Positions 40,907 through 49,507 of a stretch of 64,000 bases of DNA are shown one piece after another. Position 1 is the stretch's first letter, and each line of letters begins with the position of its first letter. Below the pieces are notes generated by a model. That model worked only from the letters and a program-made list of their open reading frames with translations. It ran no database searches and was not told the DNA's origin. The stretch covers positions 62,001-126,000 of the forward strand of contig NC_016487.1 in assembly GCF_000227115.2 (NCBI RefSeq). The letters are read 5' to 3'. This DNA is from Naumovozyma dairenensis CBS 421 (lineage: Eukaryota > Ascomycota > Saccharomycetes > Saccharomycetales > Saccharomycetaceae). The position numbers and the translations under genes were made by a program.

Positions 40907-41147
40907 GACGGAATTCTTAGAAATTGTTATAGGTATAAACTAGATTATATATATACTGGAAGAGAAGGAACTGTGAAGAATATATTTGTTCTTTATTCGA
41001 TTTTTATGATCTTTAATGTGAAAGAGTTTTATTCTTACATAAATAAGTGTATTGACCTTTATGTGTAACATGGGAAATGTTTTTGTATTTCTCTAATTTT
41101 AACTTAGTAATAACTACTGGCAGTTCGCATGAATGTGGAGGCGCCGG

Positions 41148-41180
41148 CTATCATAGGATATATATATATGTATATGATAG
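41148..41180. repeat. Short inverted repeat with TA-rich loop
   Basis: CTATCATA at 41148-41155 and TATGATAG at 41173-41180 are perfect complements (8 bp) around an AT-rich loop. The role is unknown. Confidence 0.7.
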
Positions 41181-41501
41181 TCCACAATTTGTAAAAATTC
41201 TGCTTGATATTATATATCGACATTCATCGTCCCTATTCTAGGACAAATTCTAATATTACACAGAGCAATTGCATACATTATATACACATCGCTAGATATT
41301 TTAGATAAAGACTATTGAACTGTAGTGTTTAAGATTTTTTACAGGGACGGGGGAGTTGTTATACCATTGATATGTTAGATGATATAAATCTTAATATATT
41401 GTCCCTATTAGAGAAGTTTTACGGTACCTATATTATGTTATTCAGGCTCTTTATTTAAGAACAAGTGTCGTGAATCGCGGCCTAAACAAAAAAAGCTGTT
41501 C

Positions 41502-41588
41502 AACTTGATAAATTTAATAGAACTAACTGTATAATATATAGCCTATCAACTAATTATTAAGATTCCAATCTATTAAATTTATCAAGTT
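41502..41588. repeat. Perfect 20-bp inverted repeat, 47-bp spacer
   Basis: The 20 bases at 41502-41521 (starting AACTTGATAA) are an exact reverse complement of 41569-41588 (ending TTATCAAGTT). The pairing stops abruptly on both sides. No ORF lies within. Confidence 0.9.
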
Positions 41589-42542
41589 AAATAATTGTTT
41601 CTGATTGTTATATTCTGAATTTCGTGGTGTCTTCTATTCGGGAAATGCATCTAGCATCGTATCTCTATCTCTATCTCTATCCCCTTCAAAATTCCGTCCG
41701 GTTGGTAGCTTAAATTAGTATTTATGTCATTTGAGATTACTCAACAGTATTCCAAATGGTGGGTAGCAATTACACCAGTAGTGTTTTGTTGTTTTCAAAG
41801 TTTTATCTTTCTTTTATACTTGGGGAGTACCTCCTTTCCTTACTGTAATTTCAACTGTATTTTAGTCCACCGTATTCCTTTAATTATTGCTTGGCGGTAA
41901 AGTAAAATGATGACAACAAGTACGGACCAATTACGATATACCAGTCAGGTAAAACTAGTGTAGAATTTCTTGTTTAAAGGAAACAATGTCATAGTGTACA
42001 CCGTATAACCCGATAATGGTGATAGCTGAGCGACAACTGATGAAGGTACACTTTTGTCAAACTGAGCCTTTGTAAATATGTTTCTTACCCCAGGCGTGGA
42101 TTATTGCCCATATTGGGTATGAAAAAGGTTTCAAATTGGGTTTTTATTTTGTAAAATAGAGACGAACAATAGAAAACAATAAGGGGATGGTGCATAGACC
42201 ATTCCAATATCGGTAGGCTCCTAAAGTTTCGTACACTATCGTACAAGAATATATGATAAGTAAAAAACAGTTGTACTTGTGTAGTAGTATTGATGACAAA
42301 CTGCATTGGAAAGCCTACTTTTAATTATTAAAGGGCTTCAGCTAGACTGAAGTAGGGAGAATAGAGCTTGTTTTAACCACGAAGGAAGCATATATTCCAA
42401 TGAATTACTTTTTTAAAATCATTTAAAAGTATGAAGTATATATCACTAATTTAAAATAATGAGGAAAAATGAGGTTAAGTACAATATATCAAAAATACTA
42501 GAACCATCGTGTCTTAGGACTTTGTTTTGTAACGTATTCTAA

Positions 42543-42569
42543 TGTCCAATATATTCAATATATTGGACA
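42543..42569. repeat. 27-nt perfect palindrome with single-base centre
   Basis: Two 13-base arms (TGTCCAATATATT and its complement) flank one central C at 42556. It lies about 270 bp past the YCR051W-homologue stop codon. Confidence 0.9.
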
Positions 42570-42835
42570 ATACAGTAACAAAATCTGAACTAAATAAAGC
42601 ATTTTTAAATGGGTTTTGGAAAAAACTACATCTATAAAAGTATACTTCGTATATCTCTTTTAATTGTTATCCAATCGAAATAAGATTGCGTTATATCAGT
42701 TTCTCTATCTTTATCAAAAACAAAATTTCAGTGATGTTCAATATTTTACCTTGTATTCAATGAGTGGTATATTGACGGTTATCATGGATGTATTAAATCC
42801 CTCATGTGCTGCTTATCCTTTTTATAATTAAATTT

Positions 42836-43474
42836 CTACCTACGACGTTTGGAATCTTGGTCGTCTTCAGATTGACCATTCAAAAGCTGAGATCTTACCA
42901 GATCTCTAATATAATTTTCCAATTCTTGTTCAGCATTGTCACCTTGAATAATTTGTTCCAGTCTTTGTCTTCTTGCCAATGATTCTGGATCATTATTACT
43001 CACAGCATCAGGATCATTTTCCAAAGTGTAACGTATATTTTCTTTAAACTGTTTCAATTCTTCTTCATTCAATCCCAAACTATCATTCTCTACAGAGATC
43101 CCAGATTTTTCTTTCAAATATTGAATCAATTCAGTCGATTCACCATCTTCTTCTACTACTTCCAAGGGAGTCTTCCCTTCGTTATTCGTAAGCGTAAAAT
43201 TACCGCCTAATTCCTCAACAATGACCTTACCAGTGGCATAATCTTCACAATGATGTAAAGGCGTATCACCATCATTATCTCTAATATTAATATCACCACC
43301 GAACTCACTACATAAAGATCTTAAAAGATCAATGTGGCCATACGCAGCAGCGGCATGGATGGGCGTATACCCATTAGGATCTTTACTGTTTGCTGTAAAT
43401 GTCGTGTTTGGAGTGGTTAGGATTTGTCTCACTATGCCTGTCTTCCCGTCGCTTGCTGCAATCCAAATATTCAT
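42836..43474 (-). CDS. Ankyrin-repeat protein, YCR051W homologue
   Basis: This 212-residue protein matches S. cerevisiae YCR051W (222 residues), an ankyrin-repeat protein of unknown function. Three to four ankyrin repeats occupy about residues 1-125, with DPNGYTPIHAAAAYGHIDLLRSL, then DNDGDTPLHHCE and NNEGKTPLEVV. An acidic helical tail follows (about 130-212), ending DSKRRR. Its upstream region has PAC-like and RRPE-like elements, which suggests co-expression with ribosome-biogenesis genes. Confidence 0.92.
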   Translation of the reverse strand: MNIWIAASDGKTGIVRQILTTPNTTFTANSKDPNGYTPIHAAAAYGHIDLLRSLCSEFGGDINIRDNDGDTPLHHCEDYATGKVIVEELGGNFTLTNNEGKTPLEVVEEDGESTELIQYLKEKSGISVENDSLGLNEEELKQFKENIRYTLENDPDAVSNNDPESLARRQRLEQIIQGDNAEQELENYIRDLVRSQLLNGQSEDDQDSKRRR

Positions 43475-43591
43475 TTTTTATTCCTAGTTATATGTCTGTG
43501 GTTATTTGCTCTTCTTCCCGAACAATGGTAAGATATAAATCGTGATCTTGAAGGTGTAGCTGATCTTTATCTCGAGCTTTGCCTGAAGTAA

Positions 43592-43660
43592 GATGAGATG
43601 AGATGAGATGAGCTTTATGTAGTTTTCAAAAAAAACATTTTTCAACATTTGAAAAATTTC
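43592..43660 (-). promoter_or_regulatory. PAC-like GATGA array and RRPE core upstream of the YCR051W homologue
   Basis: Tandem GATGA units at 43592-43614 end in GATGAGCT, and 22 of these bases (43593-43614) are identical to the block before RSA4 (8961-8982). TGAAAAATTTC at 43650-43660 fits the RRPE core. Both lie about 120-185 bp upstream of the ankyrin gene's ATG. Confidence 0.55.
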
Positions 43661-43764
43661 CCATTTGGAAATGTCGTCAAAGTAACAAACACTTCTTGAA
43701 AAGTTTTATATCATGTTAACATCAGTCTATGTAAGTAAAAGGGAATAATGTCGGACAATTCATA

Positions 43765-44935
43765 GTAAAAAATACCAAGCTCCAGTAACATCTTGACGGG
43801 TATCATAACGGTTCAGTCAATATGTTGTCTGAGTGCTTGAATGGGCTATTATTCTTCAAGTTTATGAATAAAGAAAAATAGCAAATGAACATTTAAATTG
43901 TTCTTGTTGTTGTTTCTCACAGGAAAGTAATTATCACTTCGATTACCGAACTGCTAAGGTTCCTTGACCATCTGGTATCGGCGAACTAATTACTCTGTGG
44001 TACCTTCATTATCTAAAGGTAATTTGCTATTATTACCTAATTTATTCCGACGTGTCAACAAGAAATACCAATTGGCACATCATTGATTTGTATTGATAAG
44101 GTTGAGAAATGGGCGTTTTGAGCGGTGCTACCAGATGTTAAGATAAGTTTTGAATGATTACATCCTGACCTTTGGGGGTACCGCTTAGAACACCTTCGTT
44201 CCTAACCATAGTTCAATCATTCGATTAAAGTTTGGGACGTGGAAAGCCAAGGCGCTTCGAAGATCAATCCTACTGGCGTGATCTTTGAAGTGTAACTTCT
44301 CGCAGAGAATAATTGATAAAAGGCTAGCAGATCTACGGTTATTCGTGGCGGTGCTACCAGATATTAAGGTATTTCAATAAGTCAGTCGTTACATCTTGAT
44401 ATCTGGGGGCGGCTCAAGTAATATTGTATCCTTTGGCTGTATTTTAAAGTGCTTACTACATGTTATATCGCTCATAGCTAACCTTTTATTAGCTAGTTGG
44501 TTTGTGTTGAGACGGCAGAGGAAAGATTAGTTTGAGCGGCAATACCAGGTGTTTAAGAGAAGATTTTTTATGAATACATTTTAGGATCGGGAGTGTCCTT
44601 TCAAAGTTTTTTTCCATCACTGCCTCTCAACAACGACAGGCGATCGCAATGTTGCATTCAATTTTATTAGCTTCTTGCCATAAATGTAAGAGACAGATAA
44701 AAAATTCAAGTTGTGCTACCAACTGTAAAGGTTCCTTTATAATTATAACGATATCTGGAGGAACAACGCTAGAACGTTCATTATTAGACGTCAGAAATGC
44801 AGACGATTTGTTAATGCATCCGAATACTATGGTCCCCGAAATATATTTTCAATGGGGTTCTATGATAATGTTTTTCATTAATACGGTGGGTTATATCTCG
44901 CATACCAACGTGTGAATACGTAGTCTATTTATCCT
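43765..44935 (+). ncRNA. Candidate structured RNA or decayed tandem hairpin array (family unknown)
   Basis: About six related hairpin units occur near 43770, 43939, 44121, 44348, 44536 and 44710, spaced about 170-225 bp. The core is a 5' arm like TACCAGATRTTAAG and a 3' arm like CTTGATATCTGG. The best unit pairs 44357-44368 with 44395-44406 over 12 bp with one G-U. In the unit at 44121 the outer stem AGCGGT/ACCGCT is perfect. In the unit at 44710 it is changed to GTTGT/ACAAC. Between units lie further stems: 44255-44266 with 44279-44290 (12 bp), 44017-44023 with 44032-44038 (7 bp), and 44476-44481 with 44489-44494 (6 bp). It matches no snRNA, SRP, RNase P/MRP or tRNA I know. Strand is a guess. 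Confidence 0.35.
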
Positions 44936-45111
44936 AAAAACTACATTATACTTTATAATAAGTCATTATTCTATTATTTATTTATTGTATGTTTTATATA
45001 TTTTTTAACTTGTAAAATATAATATACGATTGGTTATATCTATGATTCGTACATTAATTATTATCTATCAATTGGAGATCTCATGTCATAACGCCTCAAA
45101 ACAGGCGATGC

Positions 45112-47115
45112 TTAATAAAACAAATACAGTGCTAAGATAACACTTGGGCCAGAACAAACGCCACCCCAAAACAAGACATTACCTAATGCCTTTTTATCCT
45201 TTAATAGTCTTGAATTACTTGCCCACGCCATTGGTAATTGAGACATTTGGAAAAGGAACATATAACATCTAACTCTTTTAAAGATGACGAACATGGCATA
45301 TTCATGGAAAATGGAACTAAATATGAAAGTGAACATAGTAGCTTGTGCTCTCGTCAATTTCCATACATTCATGGAACTATGGTATACATGTCTTAATAAA
45401 AATTTATGAACAGGTACGTTCCAAATTCTTGAGAATTCAATGAATGTGATACAATTCCACCAATCACCGTAGAAATATCTGTCACCAAAGAAAGTCATTT
45501 CGGCGAATGCATTCAAGATGGCGTCCCAAATCAAATAGAATGCTAGAATATACAGGACTGTAAAGGGGGGCATGACTTCAAAGAGGATATAGAACCATTC
45601 TAAAGTTTGTTGTTTAGTTGGTGGCCAAACGAAATGTTCACGCATGAAATCGGCTTTGAGAATTGAGGGATAGACGTACAATTCTGCAACTAGAGTCATG
45701 ACGAAAATGGTACCAAAGACGGCACAAGTCTTTTCAAATAAATAAGATATTCTGAATTTTTTACTTCTTGGGTAACTTAACTGATATACTAAAGTTGGGA
45801 ATAAAAGGAACATGGTATAGCTTTTAAATGTAATATTATTTGGGAAATTTTCACTTGGATCGTCGATTTGAATTTGAAGTTTCTTAAGTTCATGTTCACA
45901 AAAGTCACGACTTCTTTCCAGGGTTTTAATGATTTCATCATTGGGTGCATCTTTATATTTAGTTAATGCTTTTTTGGAGAAATTCAATTCTTTCGTAATA
46001 TTCCATAAGTAACCGTTAAAGAATGAAAATGAATGCATTTTCATGATAAGAACCATCGAATGTAAATATAAGAAAATTCTTGCAATCCAATGGAACCCTA
46101 AACTTGCGTCAAACAACTTGTAATTGAAAACAAGGAAAAATGCAAATTCGTATAAAGAAGCAATAATCTCACCTAATTTATCCCATTTCAATACATGAGC
46201 TTTAATAAAATATTGAATAATGACGACAAAATATGAAGCTAAGATCATTAAACCATCGAATATAATAACATTTGGAATATCATTCACCATAATCTTCAAA
46301 ACTATCAAATCCCTAAAGGATCCATCGTGCCCTACATAATATTCTAAAATACCTCTACCTGCAGTGAACCCCAGGACCATCCAAAGCATGATATAAATCC
46401 CTGAGAAATTGGATTCCAATCGTAACTTGTTACTATTATTATTATAATCATTTGGGGTAGAAACTTTGTCTATTTCGAAATGATCAGACAAATGTGCCTT
46501 TTTATTTTTTTCAAAGGCTTTAATTTGTTTCTCCAAGATAGGTCCCTCGAATGAGGATTTGAATGGTTCAGTCATAGCACCATCAATAAGAGAAGGCCTT
46601 ACGTCGAAGTCTACATCATCGAAGAAGGAGATCAATTTGTGAGAGTCGCGGTGGAATCTTGTTTTTTCTTTACCATTTATTTTAGCGATCTCCAGTTTTA
46701 TGTGGTTTATTTTGGAATTGTTTTGTGATATTGTTGTTGTTGTTGCGTTTATGTTATTGACGACAATATTTTTCTTGTTGTTGTTGTCGTTTTCGTCATC
46801 TTCAGTTGGGATGATTGGTTTTTTCGATGTAGTGGTTGTTGTTGTGGTAGAGGAACCAGAAGATGTGCTTTGGTTTTTTGCAGATGATGATACAGAATTT
46901 ATAATGTTGGATAGTTGATGTAGTTGATCTTTATCGTTTTCATTCATTTCTGATCCAGAAATAGAGGTTGATGAGTCAGAGGAATCTGAAAGTTTTCCAT
47001 TTAATTGATCGACGTCCTTTTGGTCGATCATTGAATTTCTTCTCTCACTACCTGTTGAAGAATTCAATTGTTGAATCTTGATGAATTGCTCATCATTTAG
47101 AAGTTCTTCAGTCAT
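45112..47115 (-). CDS. ARE2: Acyl-CoA:sterol O-acyltransferase (Are1/Are2, MBOAT family)
   Basis: This 667-residue ER membrane enzyme esterifies sterols with fatty acyl-CoA for storage in lipid droplets. The Ser/Asn/Thr-rich cytosolic N-terminus covers about residues 1-230, followed by about eight or nine hydrophobic spans. The MBOAT signatures are present: the YGDWWN motif and the catalytic His604 in SIFHEYAMFVIF. S. cerevisiae has the duplicates ARE1 (610) and ARE2 (642). The length fits ARE2 slightly better, but the map position (beside BUD23 and the ankyrin gene) equals ARE1, so the symbol is provisional. Upstream lie PDRE- and SRE-like sites. Confidence 0.9.
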   Translation of the reverse strand: MTEELLNDEQFIKIQQLNSSTGSERRNSMIDQKDVDQLNGKLSDSSDSSTSISGSEMNENDKDQLHQLSNIINSVSSSAKNQSTSSGSSTTTTTTTSKKPIIPTEDDENDNNNKKNIVVNNINATTTTISQNNSKINHIKLEIAKINGKEKTRFHRDSHKLISFFDDVDFDVRPSLIDGAMTEPFKSSFEGPILEKQIKAFEKNKKAHLSDHFEIDKVSTPNDYNNNSNKLRLESNFSGIYIMLWMVLGFTAGRGILEYYVGHDGSFRDLIVLKIMVNDIPNVIIFDGLMILASYFVVIIQYFIKAHVLKWDKLGEIIASLYEFAFFLVFNYKLFDASLGFHWIARIFLYLHSMVLIMKMHSFSFFNGYLWNITKELNFSKKALTKYKDAPNDEIIKTLERSRDFCEHELKKLQIQIDDPSENFPNNITFKSYTMFLLFPTLVYQLSYPRSKKFRISYLFEKTCAVFGTIFVMTLVAELYVYPSILKADFMREHFVWPPTKQQTLEWFYILFEVMPPFTVLYILAFYLIWDAILNAFAEMTFFGDRYFYGDWWNCITFIEFSRIWNVPVHKFLLRHVYHSSMNVWKLTRAQATMFTFIFSSIFHEYAMFVIFKRVRCYMFLFQMSQLPMAWASNSRLLKDKKALGNVLFWGGVCSGPSVILALYLFY

Positions 47116-47467
47116 GTTTCCAAACGAGGGAAGTAGATGAATCTACTAAGTAATTATTAATTTATATGGAGGAATTGGTAGGCAATCCGAAGGAGGTACT
47201 TTATAGTAGTTCGACTAATCGAAGGTGATCTCTTTACGTTAGAAGCTAACGTTAGTATGCAGTTTACACTTTGTGAAACTTTCGTGATTGAAACGCGTGA
47301 ATATTATTCTGTTCTACGGGAAAATATTTCAGTCAAAAGAATAGGGAAATACCAGCGGATGGATGGTATAGGAACCACGATTCTTCAGAGAGTTTCCATA
47401 AAGTATCTGAGATTATATAAGATTGCGTAATTGCAGAAATATTTCAAAACTTGTGTATTGTTCCGAT

Positions 47468-47502
47468 CTTAAACGAGAGCCCCGGCTGTTTCTTTCCGCG
47501 GA
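47468..47502 (-). promoter_or_regulatory. Sterol-response-like and PDRE sites upstream of the ARE gene
   Basis: CTTAAACGA at 47468-47476 is the complement of TCGTTTAAG, close to the sterol regulatory element TCGTTTAG/TCGTATA bound by Upc2/Ecm22. TCCGCGGA at 47495-47502 is a perfect palindromic Pdr1/Pdr3 element. They lie 350-390 bp upstream of a sterol esterification gene, which makes regulation by sterol and drug-response factors plausible. Confidence 0.5.
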
Positions 47503-47552
47503 GAAAACAGCAAGGGACCCTTCCCGGCACATACGTAAGTACAGTACAGGGA

Positions 47553-47606
47553 ATTACCCAAAAGGGTAATCCAACGGCCCATATTTATATAGTACGGGTA
47601 CCCGTA
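47553..47606. repeat. Two adjacent palindromes
   Basis: ATTACCC-AAAA-GGGTAAT (47553-47570, 7-bp arms) is followed by the 14-bp perfect palindrome TACGGGTACCCGTA (47593-47606). Each arm resembles part of a Reb1 or GRF site. The role is unknown. Confidence 0.6.
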
Positions 47607-48109
47607 GCATCTTCAATTCCCTCAAGTGCGCACCAAAAAAATACTTTGCTATTTAGTTGTCTTTCCTTGTCTTCCGGTTTATGGAGAGGAACAGACTCTT
47701 TCAAAGGAAACATTAACAATTGCGTACTAGTATCTCGACGGTGTGAAAGAATGGATTGGTAATGAAAAAATACAGTCCGACAATATATAGTATCAAGACA
47801 AGGTTCTCACTTTGGGATTTCGCAATTATACACATAATAATGAAGCATGTCTAACGTGTGACGTGTGACGTCGACTAATTCTCAGAGGGAGATCCATTAA
47901 GGCCTTTCACAGCTTCCCCTTAGGAAATATCATCTACGAGCTATTTCCTTTCTCTCTTTAGTATTGTAGTCTATTTATTCTGAGCATGTTGCAGAAGATA
48001 CAATCGTAAGGTATTTTCCTGTTCATGTTTACCAAGAAGATAAGAGAAATAAAGTACCCTCGGCGGCAAGCAGTTTCCTGCTCAGTCAACGCATCGTGAA
48101 TTATCTACC

Positions 48110-48220
48110 GTTACCCGCCCGCAACTCTGGAAATTACAATTTTTACTTTTTAATTTTTAATTTGTTTTTTGACAAATTCGCGATGCCCTTACGTTATTGT
48201 TATTATACATTGAAAAATTT
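48110..48220 (+). promoter_or_regulatory. Reb1-type site and RRPE-like core upstream of BUD23
   Basis: GTTACCCG at 48110-48117 fits Reb1. TGAAAAATTT at 48211-48220 fits the RRPE core, and GCGATG at 48180-48185 is a half PAC box. BUD23 is a ribosome-biogenesis gene, so these are expected; the PAC match is incomplete. Confidence 0.5.
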
Positions 48221-48374
48221 ACAGACTATATCAAGCTGCATGAATATCTAATCACTAGAAATAACTTATCAATCCTCTACTAAAGAAGGGAAGTAAAACA
48301 TCAGGTTTCTCACTTTAATAACCGTATATACTGCTGCGAAAAAAAAAGAATCCAGATAATAACCTCACAGTGCA

Positions 48375-49205
48375 ATGTCCCGTCCTGAAGATTTAGCCCC
48401 ACCAGAAATATTCTACAATGATTCAGAATCTAAAAAATACACATCCTCTACAAGAGTGCAACATATACAAGCGAAAATGACTTTACGTGCCTTAGAACTA
48501 CTAAATATCCCACCAAACAGTTTCATCCTCGATATAGGTTGTGGGTCCGGTCTAAGTGGAGAAATCCTTTCAGAAGAAGGTGATCACATGTGGTGTGGTA
48601 TTGATATTTCACCAAGTATGTTAGCTACAGGTTTGACTCGTGAATTGGAAGGTGATCTTATGTTACAAGATATGGGGACCGGTATACCGTTCCGTGCAGG
48701 GACTTTCGATGCCGCTATAAGTATTTCTGCTATTCAATGGCTTTGTAATGCTGATACGTCATATAATGATCCTAAGAAGAGATTAATGAGGTTTTTCAAT
48801 GGATTGTTTGCAGCTTTAAAGAAAGGTGGTAAGTTTGTTGCACAATTTTATCCAAAGGATGATGAACAAATTGATCAGATTTTACAAGCTGCGAAAGTTT
48901 CTGGGTTTAATGGGGGGTTGGTTATTGATGATCCGGAATCTAAGAAGAATAAGAAATATTATTTGGTATTAAGTTCAGGAGCTCCAAGAAATGATGATAA
49001 TCAAGTCAATTTGGACGGTGTTACAATGGATGCTCAAGAAAATGATCAAAGTGTAGCAAACCTAAGGAAAAAACATAAGAGAGGGAAAATTGTGGAATCT
49101 TCTAAACATTATATTCAAAGGAAGAAAGAGTTAATGAAAAAACGTGGTAGAACAGTAGCAAAAGATTCTAAATTTACTGGTAGAAAGAGAAGACCCAGAT
49201 TTTAA
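48375..49205 (+). CDS. BUD23: 18S rRNA (guanine-N7) methyltransferase Bud23
   Basis: This 276-residue enzyme methylates 18S rRNA at G1575 (S. cerevisiae numbering) with Trm112 as partner, during 40S export. The SAM-binding motif I is ILDIGCGSGLSGEIL near residues 51-65, and the following acidic residue is in CGIDIS. The core continues to about 200. The C-terminal WBS_methylT region is basic (KKHKRGKIVE, then RKKELMKKRGR, ending GRKRRPRF). The length is nearly that of S. cerevisiae Bud23 (275). Confidence 0.97.
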   Translation: MSRPEDLAPPEIFYNDSESKKYTSSTRVQHIQAKMTLRALELLNIPPNSFILDIGCGSGLSGEILSEEGDHMWCGIDISPSMLATGLTRELEGDLMLQDMGTGIPFRAGTFDAAISISAIQWLCNADTSYNDPKKRLMRFFNGLFAALKKGGKFVAQFYPKDDEQIDQILQAAKVSGFNGGLVIDDPESKKNKKYYLVLSSGAPRNDDNQVNLDGVTMDAQENDQSVANLRKKHKRGKIVESSKHYIQRKKELMKKRGRTVAKDSKFTGRKRRPRF

Positions 49206-49507
49206 TCAAAATAAGAAATATATTCAAATGAAAGATTCATGGAGTTATCAAATATACGTAGAAAATAGAACATATATAATATTTATTAAGAAATTATCAG
49301 CATAATAAGAACACAAGATTATAAACTAGTCCGTTCTATTTGTAAATTCTCAAAGCGATCATTTGAAAAAACAGAATGGAATAAAAAAAAAAAGATTTCT
49401 TTACTCTATAAATACTTGTTCCATATAAAGACCTTTCCTTAAAAATCAATCAGAATCTTCCAAGTTTAAAAATTCTCGAGCAATGATCAAGTAGATCCTC
49501 TTGAACT
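49206..49507. other. Convergent spacer between BUD23 and the MDR reductase gene
   Basis: About 300 bp of AT-rich sequence, with A-tracts, lie between the convergent stop codons and presumably carry both polyadenylation regions. Confidence 0.6.

Larger units (their letters stand above)
40669..42835. other. 2.2-kb gene-poor region between YNR021W and YCR051W homologues
   Basis: No ATG ORF of note occurs here. The region holds a Reb1-type site, several perfect inverted repeats (41148-41180, 41502-41588, 42543-42569), a short TCTCTA tandem run at about 41660-41681, and a small hairpin CTTCAG-CTGAAG near 42334-42350. It is unusually long for this gene-dense segment, which suggests loss of a gene or presence of an unrecognised RNA or replication element. 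Confidence 0.55.
43475..45111. other. 1.6-kb gene-poor region holding a hairpin-unit array
   Basis: The part nearest 43475 is the ankyrin gene promoter. From about 43.76 to 44.9 kb the composition becomes more GC-balanced than normal spacer and contains repeated stem-loops (see separate entry). The part from 44.93 to 45.1 kb returns to AT-rich spacer. The only ATG ORF is 88 codons (44649-44915) with no recognised family. Confidence 0.55.
47116..48374. other. Divergent promoter between ARE and BUD23
   Basis: This 1.26-kb region between two divergent genes contains SRE-like and PDRE sites nearer ARE, palindromes at 47553-47570 and 47593-47606, and a Reb1-type site and RRPE-like core nearer BUD23. 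The 103-codon frame at 47451-47762 starts with TTG and has no convincing features. Confidence 0.6.

Noticed and set aside
41905..42065. Possible C/D-box snoRNA (ATGATGA and CTGA motifs)
   Set aside because: The spacing is too variable, no terminal stem pairs well, and these short boxes are common by chance.
44649..44915. 88-codon ATG ORF in the hairpin-array region
   Set aside because: It overlaps the last two hairpin units and shows no domain, signal or codon pattern that would support translation.
43765..44935. Telomerase RNA (TLC1) as identity of the structured region
   Set aside because: No tandem telomere-template sequence and no Sm site were seen, so the name is not supported.
47451..47762. 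103-codon frame in the ARE-BUD23 divergent promoter
   Set aside because: It begins at TTG, has its only ATG at the very end, and overlaps several promoter motifs.
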